A DNA stretch of 5,867 bases from UBA3537 sp965657165 (GTDB taxonomy: Bacteria > Bacteroidota > Bacteroidia > Flavobacteriales > Flavobacteriaceae), in the NCBI GenBank assembly GCA_965657165.1, contig CBFHNG010000069.1, positions 1 to 5,867 of the forward strand, written 5' to 3'. Under the pieces are notes generated by a model that made no database searches, was not told the origin of the DNA, and saw only the letters and a list, made by a program, of their open reading frames with translations. The first letter of the stretch is position 1. Each line of letters starts with the position of its first letter. Both the position numbers and the translations under genes were made by a program. This document shows positions 1 to 5,867 of this stretch, piece by piece.

Positions 1-392
1 GATTTTATGGCCTTGAAAGCAGGATTAAAGCGTTCTACATGACCAACCTGTCCACGTAAATTATTTTCAGATACCAATAGTCGAATTTGTTCGGCTTCTT
101 CAACACTGTTTGTAATTGGTTTTTCAATAAAAATATGCTTCCCTTTTGTAATGGCTTTTATAGCACAATTGTAGTGTGATAGGGTAGGAGTTACAATATC
201 CACAACGTCTACTGCATCAATTAAGTCATCTAAATTTTCAAAATAGTGGTAATTAAATTCTTTTGCGACTCTTTGTCCGTTGGCGATATCGGGGTCAAAA
301 AAACCAACTAAGTCGTATTTTTCAGATTGTTGAAGAAGTTTTAAATGAATTTTTCCTAAATGACCAGCACCTAGTACACCTACTTTTAGCAT
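1..392 (-). CDS. Gfo/Idh/MocA family oxidoreductase, N-terminal part (3' end cut by window edge)
   Basis: Translating the minus strand from the ATG at 392-390 gives 130 residues with no stop before the window edge. The start MLKVGVLGAGHLG is a Rossmann fold: GAGHLG at residues 8-13 is the glycine-rich NAD(P)-binding loop, and the acidic residue in FFDPD (31-35) ends the second strand. VDIVTPTLSHY (64-74) and EKPI (90-93) are hallmark segments of this family; the EKP lysine is a conserved cofactor/active-site residue. VGHVERFNPAF (116-126) opens the C-terminal substrate domain. Family members usually have about 300-350 residues, so well over half is missing. They oxidise or reduce sugars, sugar nucleotides or related alcohols in the cytoplasm. 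The HVERFNPA segment recalls members acting on nucleotide sugars, but the substrate cannot be assigned from this part. An in-frame TGA at 407-405 with no ATG in between supports the start. The gene is divergent from pcm. Confidence 0.9.
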   Translation of the reverse strand, partial: MLKVGVLGAGHLGKIHLKLLQQSEKYDLVGFFDPDIANGQRVAKEFNYHYFENLDDLIDAVDVVDIVTPTLSHYNCAIKAITKGKHIFIEKPITNSVEEAEQIRLLVSENNLRGQVGHVERFNPAFKAIK

Positions 393-408
393 CTTAATTA
401 ATTTTCAA

Positions 409-441
409 CAAAATTAAATATTTTAATGGTATAACTCTCAA
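409..441 (-). promoter_or_regulatory. Candidate Bacteroidota-type promoter for the oxidoreductase gene
   Basis: On the minus strand a TTG (-33 element, 441-439) is followed after 22 bases by TAATTTTG (416-409), which fits the TAnnTTTG -7 consensus of the Bacteroidota primary sigma factor. The -7 box ends 16 bases before the ATG at 392, so the predicted leader is short, roughly ten bases. AT-rich DNA yields such matches by chance; the correct spacing and position are what support the call. Confidence 0.55.
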
Positions 442-448
442 ATTTGAG
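437..448. repeat. Perfect 12-base palindrome over the -33 element
   Basis: CTCAAATTTGAG is its own reverse complement. It covers the TTG -33 element of the predicted oxidoreductase promoter (441-439). The flanking AACTC (433-437) and GAGTT (446-450) also form an inverted pair, so the symmetric region can be drawn as 433-450 with a two-base irregularity. Position and symmetry would suit a dimeric repressor's operator, but no regulator gene is visible nearby, and the central AAATTT is common in AT-rich DNA. Confidence 0.35.
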
Positions 449-482
449 TTAAAACCTTAATTTTTGAAATTCTTTTCTTGTT

Positions 483-517
483 TTGATTTTAATCTCAATA
501 ATCTTTACTTAATTTTG
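483..517 (+). promoter_or_regulatory. Candidate promoter for pcm
   Basis: TAATTTTG at 510-517 matches the TAnnTTTG -7 consensus and ends 18 bases before the TTG start of pcm at 536. The nearest upstream TTG (483-485) gives a 24-base spacer, slightly longer than the usual 17-23, so the -33 assignment is weaker than for the other two promoters in the window. The predicted leader is only about a dozen bases and has no Shine-Dalgarno sequence, as is normal in this phylum. Confidence 0.45.
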
Positions 518-535
518 GAAATATAATTCTACGCT

Positions 536-1177
536 TTGATTGATTCATATAAACATAAAGGTCTTCGTCAAAAATTAGTTGATACATTAACTAAAAAAGG
601 TATAAAAAATGAATTGGTTTTGGAAGCTATTGGTAAAGTCCCTCGACATTTGTTTATGGATTCTAGTTTTTTAGACCACGCCTATCAGGACAAAGCATTT
701 CCAATTGCAGCAGGTCAAACCATTTCTCAACCCTACACTGTTGCTTTTCAAACAGAACTTCTGGAAGTGGAAGCGCAACATAAGGTATTAGAGATTGGCA
801 CAGGAAGTGGTTACCAAACGGCTGTTTTATGTCTTTTGGGTGCAGAAGTTTATAGCATTGAAAGGCAATTGGAGTTATTCAAAAAAACCAGTTTATTTTT
901 ACCCAAAATTGGTTATGTTGCAAAACGTTTAATTTTTGGTGACGGATATCAAGGCTTAAAAGAAGAAGCACCTTTTGATCGTATTATTGTTACGGCTGGA
1001 GCCCCTTTTGTGCCAAAACCTTTGTTGGCACAATTGAAAGTGGGTGGGCGTTTGGTGATTCCAGTTGGTGAACAAGAACAAGTGATGACTCTTTTTGTCA
1101 GAACAAGTGCAAAAAACTTTGAAAAGCATGAACTGGGGAATTTCAAATTTGTCCCGATGCTAGAGAATAAATCTTAG
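536..1177 (+). CDS. pcm: Protein-L-isoaspartate O-methyltransferase (TTG start)
   Basis: This cytoplasmic repair enzyme uses S-adenosylmethionine to methylate the carboxyl group of L-isoaspartyl residues, which form as proteins age, so that they can revert to aspartate. The 213 residues match the usual length of about 210-220. Visible signatures are VPRHLFM (35-41), QTISQPYTVAF (61-71) with the family's conserved serine-glutamine-proline, the SAM-binding motif VLEIGTGSGYQTAVL (84-98), the acidic residue of YSIER (106-110) that should contact the SAM ribose, GDGYQG (135-140), FDRIIVTAGAP (147-157) and GGRLVIPVG (170-178). The start is TTG: an in-frame TAA lies at 524-526, and the first in-frame ATG would be residue 41, deleting a conserved N-terminal region. 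The gene is monocistronic here, divergent from the oxidoreductase gene, and its last four bases overlap the convergent DUF5686 gene. Confidence 0.95.
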   Translation: MIDSYKHKGLRQKLVDTLTKKGIKNELVLEAIGKVPRHLFMDSSFLDHAYQDKAFPIAAGQTISQPYTVAFQTELLEVEAQHKVLEIGTGSGYQTAVLCLLGAEVYSIERQLELFKKTSLFLPKIGYVAKRLIFGDGYQGLKEEAPFDRIIVTAGAPFVPKPLLAQLKVGGRLVIPVGEQEQVMTLFVRTSAKNFEKHELGNFKFVPMLENKS

Positions 1178-3633
1178 AAACTAAATCCAAACATTAGGGC
1201 ATCATCTACGATACCATTTACATACGAACGTACATAATCAACCCGTAAAAAACGATATTTTTTCCACCCTATATTGCCCAGCCCAATATTAAATTCTTTG
1301 TAGGGGCTTTCATTTTTAACACCTACACCATGAGCTCCAACGATTAAATTAAAGTTTAAAGTATTTATCCAAGGAATTTTACCCAAAATATACCCTTTAA
1401 AATCATGTTCAAGATGGTATTCAAAATAATTATTTGAAGTACTAAAATCATAATACCCCATGTTTTTGAAACTTGAAAGGTAATTTCCTTTAGTGTTTAC
1501 ATGAGTTAGGTTGCCATTAAAATGTTTATAATCTGTAAAAGCTAAATCCTTGTTTTCAAAAAACGTACCAGCAGAAAAATTATATTTTAAAATACCAGTA
1601 GTTTTTAAGTTTATATTTTGTCTAAGGCGTACGTTTAAATGATCAAAATTGTAATCGGATATACTAGCATTGAAACCTTTTGAATAGTTGAAATACAGTT
1701 GTGGATAACCCGAATTGCTTATATTAAATTTAAGGTCTGGGTAGCTCATATATTTTTCTCCAAACCGTATCCCTACACCAAAATCCAATCGTATTAAATT
1801 ATGATTTCTAAATGCTGCAGTACCAAAACCATTTGGCGCTAAAGGATTATTACTCGTGTATTCTATATTGTCTTGAGGGTTAATCACTTCATCGGAAGTA
1901 TTAAACAATGCTTTTCGATTTTCATAAGCAATTTGACTTGAAAATCGCAGACCATTAAAAATTTCTTGAGCAAATCCAATTTCGGCAAATTGTTTATCAT
2001 AAATTTTCATAAAGTTGCTCTCAAAAATTAAACTACTGATGTCATTATGAAAATTAGATATTGGGTTTGCCCGATTAAATTGCTGTGTTTTTACACCAAA
2101 ATTTGCCCATGCCGTTGCATTGTTTATGGCATTAAATTTATAACGTCCGCCCAAAGTACCACGTAAGCGTTTTGTCTCAACACTATAGTTTATATCCCCA
2201 TCAATAGAAACGAAATTTTTATAATCGTTATAACGTTTTGTGAAATTTGCATCCAAAGAAACATTATAGCCTTGAACCGTATTGAAATGCACACCCTCTA
2301 AAGGCCCTGAAACACTAAAGCTTCTTTTTTTGTGCGAATTTTTAAAAGTGTAACCTGCCAATAAATTAGCAATATCAAATTTATTGTTATTGGTATCAAT
2401 AGAGTCTAGATAGGTTTTTGAACTTCTTAAAGTTTCTAAACTATCGCGACGGATGTAGTCTTTTAATTCTTCAGAAGTTAGTGGGACTGGTCGTTTATTA
2501 TTCCAAAATTCAACTTCTTTTTTATTGGCATCTTTTTCAAAAACCAAAATTTCATTTTTATTATTTTGATTTGATAGATCAGGTTTAAGGTCATAATTTG
2601 TATAATTCGCTACAAAACTTCCATCGCCCTTAAATCCAAGAAAACTGTAACCAAAATCGATGGTTTGTGCACGAACTAACCACTGGTCTTCGGTCTTATC
2701 ATAGGTTAAGTTTTGGCGAATTCGAATTGCATCTGCAGGCAGAACTTGAATCTGGCTTCCTTTAACTTGTATATCAATACCATAAAGTGCCCAAGTATCT
2801 TCTACAATAAAAATACTTCCCGAAAAAACACGGTCATTTTCTCGCTTAGGGATGATGTTTATTTTATGGATCAAGTGGCCTTCATCATCATAAAACTCTC
2901 CTTCTAATTTGTATCTGTAATAATTAAAGGCATAATCGGCAATAGGAGAAATAATATCATTGTTTATGTTGACAGTATTGTTATATAAATTAAAATCGAC
3001 ATCCATTGCAGAATTAAAGCTGATACCAGTTGAGTTGCCACTAACTTTTGAAGCTGTTACAGTTTCAAAAAGTTCTGGTTTTAAATATTTTATTTTGGAC
3101 ATGGTTTCGGAGAGATACAAAATACCCGTTCGCGTTGAATCTAGAGCACCATCAAAATCACCAACATCTTGACCCATAAAATTTTCAGGCGCATCTACAA
3201 TTCGAATAATTCCTTTTGAATAAAAATCCGCAGTATATGCATTAAGTTTTTCTAAGTGGAGTTGTCGTTTTGCAATTGCAGCTTTTATGATTCGGTTTGC
3301 AGGATTTTCTTTGGCATCAATAACAACTTCGTTGAGGTTGATATTTTCTTCTCTTAAAACCACATCAATGGCATGGGGGAATTGACTAATTTCTAATTTT
3401 TTTTCTAATGTTTTATAGCCTAAAAACTGAAAAATAACTGTGTAACTTCCTGTTTTTGAGGTGTTTAATTCAAAATACCCATCTTCATTAGAAGTTGTTC
3501 CATTATAAGTATTTTTAATAAAAATATTAACATAGGGGAGTGGTTGTCCGCTAGTGTCCTTTACAGTTCCAGTAATTTGACTTTGTGCAATAGTGGTAAT
3601 TAAAAGGAAAAAAATTTGAAAAAATTTATTCAT
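1174..3633 (-). CDS. DUF5686 outer-membrane protein with CarboxypepD_reg-like domain
   Basis: This is a predicted secreted 819-residue outer-membrane protein of unknown function. Residues 1-18 form a signal peptide (lysine, hydrophobic FFQIFFLLITTIA, probable cleavage after AQS). Residues 19-95 are a CarboxypepD_reg-like beta-sandwich (ITGTVKDTSGQPLPYVNIFI, then TSNEDGYFEL and FLGYKT), the domain also found at the start of SusC-type transporters. A short LNEVVI linker (100-105) follows, but no TonB plug, so this is not a TonB-dependent receptor. The rest fits DUF5686: a periplasmic-looking region to about 420, then alternating aromatic and polar strands to a C-terminal phenylalanine (MFGFSF), as expected of an outer-membrane beta-barrel. 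The start ATG at 3633 is 15 bases past the smpB stop, which implies cotranscription. The family assignment is from remembered family features. The function is unknown; transport or envelope maintenance are only guesses. Confidence 0.88.
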   Translation of the reverse strand: MNKFFQIFFLLITTIAQSQITGTVKDTSGQPLPYVNIFIKNTYNGTTSNEDGYFELNTSKTGSYTVIFQFLGYKTLEKKLEISQFPHAIDVVLREENINLNEVVIDAKENPANRIIKAAIAKRQLHLEKLNAYTADFYSKGIIRIVDAPENFMGQDVGDFDGALDSTRTGILYLSETMSKIKYLKPELFETVTASKVSGNSTGISFNSAMDVDFNLYNNTVNINNDIISPIADYAFNYYRYKLEGEFYDDEGHLIHKINIIPKRENDRVFSGSIFIVEDTWALYGIDIQVKGSQIQVLPADAIRIRQNLTYDKTEDQWLVRAQTIDFGYSFLGFKGDGSFVANYTNYDLKPDLSNQNNKNEILVFEKDANKKEVEFWNNKRPVPLTSEELKDYIRRDSLETLRSSKTYLDSIDTNNNKFDIANLLAGYTFKNSHKKRSFSVSGPLEGVHFNTVQGYNVSLDANFTKRYNDYKNFVSIDGDINYSVETKRLRGTLGGRYKFNAINNATAWANFGVKTQQFNRANPISNFHNDISSLIFESNFMKIYDKQFAEIGFAQEIFNGLRFSSQIAYENRKALFNTSDEVINPQDNIEYTSNNPLAPNGFGTAAFRNHNLIRLDFGVGIRFGEKYMSYPDLKFNISNSGYPQLYFNYSKGFNASISDYNFDHLNVRLRQNINLKTTGILKYNFSAGTFFENKDLAFTDYKHFNGNLTHVNTKGNYLSSFKNMGYYDFSTSNNYFEYHLEHDFKGYILGKIPWINTLNFNLIVGAHGVGVKNESPYKEFNIGLGNIGWKKYRFLRVDYVRSYVNGIVDDALMFGFSF

Positions 3634-3648
3634 AATGTTTATGAGATT

Positions 3649-4110
3649 TTAGGGTTTAAAATTCTTTTTGATACGGTCCAGGTTTCTTTTGTTTTCTCGA
3701 TCCTTGATGGTCTCTCGTTTGTCAAAAAGCTTTTTTCCTTTGGCAAGAGCAATTTGAAGTTTAGCAAAGCCTTTGTCATTGATAAAAAGCTTTAGAGGGA
3801 TAATGGTTAAACCTGTGTTTTTGACTTCTTTTTCGAGTTTTCTTAATTCTTTTTTATGGAGTAAAAGTTTGCGTTCTGCTTTTGGCCTATGATTAAAATG
3901 ATTGCCATAATCATATTCTTGAACGGTCATATTGATAACAAATAACTCTCCTTGTTCGTTAAATTCACAAAAACTTTCTGCTATTGATGCTTTGCTGGCC
4001 CTGATAGATTTAATTTCTGTTCCAGTTAGGACAATACCAGCCGTATACGTATCTAATATTTCATACGAAAAACGTGCTTTCTTATTGAGTATGTTTACAG
4101 ACTTTTTCAT
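3649..4110 (-). CDS. smpB: SsrA-binding protein SmpB
   Basis: SmpB binds tmRNA (SsrA) and delivers it to ribosomes stalled on broken or stopless messages; trans-translation then frees the ribosome and adds a degradation tag. The 153 residues are close to the usual 150-160. The oligonucleotide-binding-like barrel core shows NKKARFSYEILDTY (9-22), GIVLTGTEIKSIR (25-37), ELFVINMTVQEY (55-66) and the conserved HRPKAERKLLLHKKE (74-88). GKKLFDKRETIKDRE (125-139) leads into the very basic C-terminal tail that becomes helical in the mRNA channel of the ribosome and is needed for tagging. The tail looks complete, ending in KKNFKP. The start is the ATG at 4110, which gives a normal family N-terminus. 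The tmRNA partner gene is not in the window. DUF5686 follows 15 bases downstream; clpB lies upstream on the same strand behind a terminator. Confidence 0.97.
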   Translation of the reverse strand: MKKSVNILNKKARFSYEILDTYTAGIVLTGTEIKSIRASKASIAESFCEFNEQGELFVINMTVQEYDYGNHFNHRPKAERKLLLHKKELRKLEKEVKNTGLTIIPLKLFINDKGFAKLQIALAKGKKLFDKRETIKDRENKRNLDRIKKNFKP

Positions 4111-4117
4111 TTCAGTT

Positions 4118-4150
4118 CAAAACTAATCAAATAATTAGTGGGTATCTCAA
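4118..4150 (-). promoter_or_regulatory. Candidate promoter for smpB-DUF5686
   Basis: On the minus strand TTG (4150-4148) is followed after 22 bases by TAGTTTTG (4125-4118), a full match to the TAnnTTTG -7 consensus with acceptable spacing. It lies downstream of the clpB terminator, which supports separate transcription of smpB. Only seven bases separate the -7 box from the ATG at 4110, so initiation here would give an almost leaderless message. Confidence 0.55.
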
Positions 4151-4175
4151 TGCTTTTTCAACTTTTTTTTAATAG

Positions 4176-4220
4176 AAAAAAGCAGCACTAGTATATTTCT
4201 ACACAAAGCACCGCTTTTCT
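4176..4220 (-). terminator. Rho-independent terminator of clpB
   Basis: In the minus-strand RNA, AAAAGCGGUGC (4218-4208) pairs with GUGCUGCUUUU (4188-4178) over 11 base pairs, three of them G-U wobbles, around a 19-base loop. The stem runs into a tract of six U (4181-4176). It begins about 40 bases after the clpB stop at 4261. The large loop and wobble pairs make it weaker than a textbook terminator. The reverse strand also reads GCTTTT at its 3' side, but no plus-strand gene ends nearby. Confidence 0.7.
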
Positions 4221-4260
4221 AACTAACCAATAACTATTAAACGATTAAAATCGTAATTTG

Positions 4261-5867
4261 TTACAGTTCTTTTGGAATTTTTTCATTTTGATTTCTAAAT
4301 ACCAAACCATTATCAAAAGCATCCATCAAAATAATACTGTTTGAATTAATTGTTCCAGAAAGAAGTTCTTTACTCAAAGCATTCAGCACTTCTTTTTGTA
4401 TGACTCTTTTTACTGGTCTTGCGCCATATTCGGGTTGATACCCTTTTTTTGCAAGATAACTTATTGCTTCTGGGCTTGAGTCAAAAACAACATCCTGTTC
4501 TTGCAAAGTTTTAGCTAAATGTTTCAATTGTAGCTCAACAATGGATTCTATGTGTTCTTCGCTTAATGGGCTAAATAAAATGGTATCATCTATTCTATTT
4601 AAAAACTCTGGGCGTACCATTTTTTTTAGTAATGCAATAACCTCTGTTTTTGCAGATTCCATTGCTGAAGAATCATTGCCATATTCCTCAAATTTATTCT
4701 GAATAATATCACTTCCAATGTTTGAAGTCATAATGATGATTGTGTTTTTGAAATCTGCCACACGACCTTTGTTATCTGTAAGTCGCCCCTCATCTAACAC
4801 TTGCAATAAAATATTAAATGTATCGGGGTGTGCTTTTTCAATTTCATCTAACAATACTACAGAGTAGGGTTTTCTTCTTACAGCTTCAGTAAGTTGTCCA
4901 CCTTCGTCGTAGCCCACATATCCTGGAGGCGCACCAATAAGTCTACTAACAGCATGTCGTTCTTGATATTCACTCATATCTATTCTTGTGAGCGCATTTT
5001 CGTCATCAAATAAATAGGCGGCTAAAGTTTTTGCTAACTCTGTTTTTCCAACTCCTGTACTTCCCAAAAATAAAAATGTTCCTGTTGGTTTTTTTGGATT
5101 TTGTAGACCAGCTCTACTACGTCTTACAGCGTCACTAACTGCAGCAACAGCTTCTTCTTGACCAACGACTCTCTTATGAAGTTCTTGTTCTAATTTTAAA
5201 AGTTTTTCCCGCTCAGTCTCAATCATTTTTGTGACAGGAATTCCTGTCCATTTTGCTATCACTTCTGCAATATCTTCGTAGGTCACTTCCTCTTTAATAA
5301 GTGCAGATTTCTTATTTTCAATTAGTTTTTGCTGTAAGTCCTCAAGATGAGCTTGTGCATCTTTGATTTTTCCATAGCGCAATTCTGCAACTTTTCCATA
5401 ATCGCCATCACGCTCTGCACGTTCTGCTTCTATTTTCAAGATTTCAATGTCAGATTTTGCGCTTTGAATTGAATCTACCATTTCTTTTTCGCTGCGCCAT
5501 TGTGCTTCTAAAGTGTTTCTTTCTTCTTTAATATTGGCTAAATCTGCACTTAGTGCTTTGAGTTTAACATCATCTTTTTCACGTTTTATGGCTTCAATTT
5601 CAATTTCTAATTGCATGACTTTTCGATCCAATACATCCAATTCCTCAGGTTTAGAATTGATTTCCATTCGTAATTTTGAAGCAGCCTCGTCCATCAAATC
5701 AATGGCTTTGTCTGGTAAAAAACGATTGCTAATATATCTTGTGGATAGCTTTACAGCTCCAATAATTGCTTCATCTTTGATACGAACTTTGTGGTGGGTT
5801 TCATATTTTTCTTTAATCCCTCTCAAAATTGAAATTGCACTTTCTTCGTCGGGTTCATCAACCATAA
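4261..5867 (-). CDS. clpB: ATP-dependent chaperone ClpB, C-terminal part (5' end cut by window edge)
   Basis: ClpB is a cytoplasmic hexameric AAA+ disaggregase that threads aggregated proteins through its pore together with DnaK. Counting residues from the ATG at 5865, which is internal (the family continues upstream and the frame stays open to the edge), the sequence holds the end of NBD1 with LPDKAIDLMDEAAS (50-63), the coiled-coil middle domain at about 70-190 that contacts DnaK, AKWTGIPVTKM (204-214), and all of NBD2. NBD2 shows Walker A GSTGVGKT (268-275), pore loop GYVGYDEGG (315-323), Walker B VVLLDE (336-341), sensor 1 TSN (380-382), arginine finger in EFLNRID (420-426) and sensor 2 GARPVKR (481-487). 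The long middle domain separates it from ClpA and makes ClpC unlikely. Full-length ClpB has about 860-870 residues, so the N-domain and most of NBD1, some 330 residues, are missing along with the promoter. Confidence 0.97.
   Translation of the reverse strand, partial: MVDEPDEESAISILRGIKEKYETHHKVRIKDEAIIGAVKLSTRYISNRFLPDKAIDLMDEAASKLRMEINSKPEELDVLDRKVMQLEIEIEAIKREKDDVKLKALSADLANIKEERNTLEAQWRSEKEMVDSIQSAKSDIEILKIEAERAERDGDYGKVAELRYGKIKDAQAHLEDLQQKLIENKKSALIKEEVTYEDIAEVIAKWTGIPVTKMIETEREKLLKLEQELHKRVVGQEEAVAAVSDAVRRSRAGLQNPKKPTGTFLFLGSTGVGKTELAKTLAAYLFDDENALTRIDMSEYQERHAVSRLIGAPPGYVGYDEGGQLTEAVRRKPYSVVLLDEIEKAHPDTFNILLQVLDEGRLTDNKGRVADFKNTIIIMTSNIGSDIIQNKFEEYGNDSSAMESAKTEVIALLKKMVRPEFLNRIDDTILFSPLSEEHIESIVELQLKHLAKTLQEQDVVFDSSPEAISYLAKKGYQPEYGARPVKRVIQKEVLNALSKELLSGTINSNSIILMDAFDNGLVFRNQNEKIPKEL

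Noticed and set aside
949..1146. Minus-strand open frame of 65 residues inside pcm
   Set aside because: It lies entirely within the well-supported pcm coding frame, and its translation shows no recognisable family features or start context.
1242..1271. Possible plus-strand terminator for pcm (A-run, short loop, T-run within 1246-1270)
   Set aside because: The stem would be only A-T pairs and lies inside the opposite coding gene, where A/T runs are frequent, so it would not be stable enough to call.
2713..3172. Two plus-strand open frames of 64 and 70 residues (2713-2907 and 2960-3172)
   Set aside because: Both are antisense to the DUF5686 gene, have no promoter or recognisable domain, and read as frame shadows.
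3932..4126. Plus-strand open frame of 64 residues antisense to smpB
   Set aside because: It is the complement of a conserved gene, with no family resemblance or initiation signals.
4111..4260. A tmRNA (ssrA) gene next to smpB
   Set aside because: The gap is only 150 bases and is filled by the clpB terminator and a promoter candidate. No tRNA-like ends or tag reading frame were seen, and a tmRNA needs well over 300 bases.
5863..5865. ATG at the right edge as the true start of clpB
   Set aside because: The sequence after it matches the interior of ClpB at the end of NBD1, and the frame remains open to the edge, so this is an internal methionine of a truncated gene.

Overview
The window is ordinary chromosomal DNA from a member of the Bacteroidota, most likely a marine-type Flavobacteriaceae. 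The evidence is the AT-rich composition, a DUF5686/CarboxypepD_reg-like outer-membrane protein (a family essentially confined to this phylum), the absence of Shine-Dalgarno sequences ahead of the starts, and promoter candidates of the Bacteroidota type (TTG, then TAnnTTTG). No mobile element, CRISPR array, tRNA or rRNA was seen.

Layout. Positions 1-392 (minus) hold the N-terminal 130 residues of a Gfo/Idh/MocA-type NAD(P)-dependent oxidoreductase that runs off the left edge. A 143-base divergent intergenic region follows, with a promoter candidate on each strand. Next is pcm (536-1177, plus), the protein-L-isoaspartate O-methyltransferase, which begins with TTG. Its stop codon interlocks tail-to-tail with that of a large minus-strand gene (1174-3633) for a secreted 819-residue DUF5686 outer-membrane protein. 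That gene lies 15 bases downstream of smpB (3649-4110, minus), so the two probably form one transcript. A 150-base intergenic region carries a good intrinsic terminator for the next gene and a promoter for smpB. The right end is the C-terminal 60% or so of clpB (4261-5867, minus), cut by the window edge.

Function. Three of the five genes serve protein quality control. ClpB disaggregates proteins, SmpB acts with tmRNA to rescue stalled ribosomes and tag incomplete proteins, and Pcm repairs isoaspartyl damage. The terminator and separate promoter suggest that clpB and smpB are expressed independently, so the grouping is a neighbourhood and not an operon. The least understood gene is the DUF5686 protein sharing the smpB transcript. 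I found no convincing new system; the findings are modest regulatory and arrangement observations.
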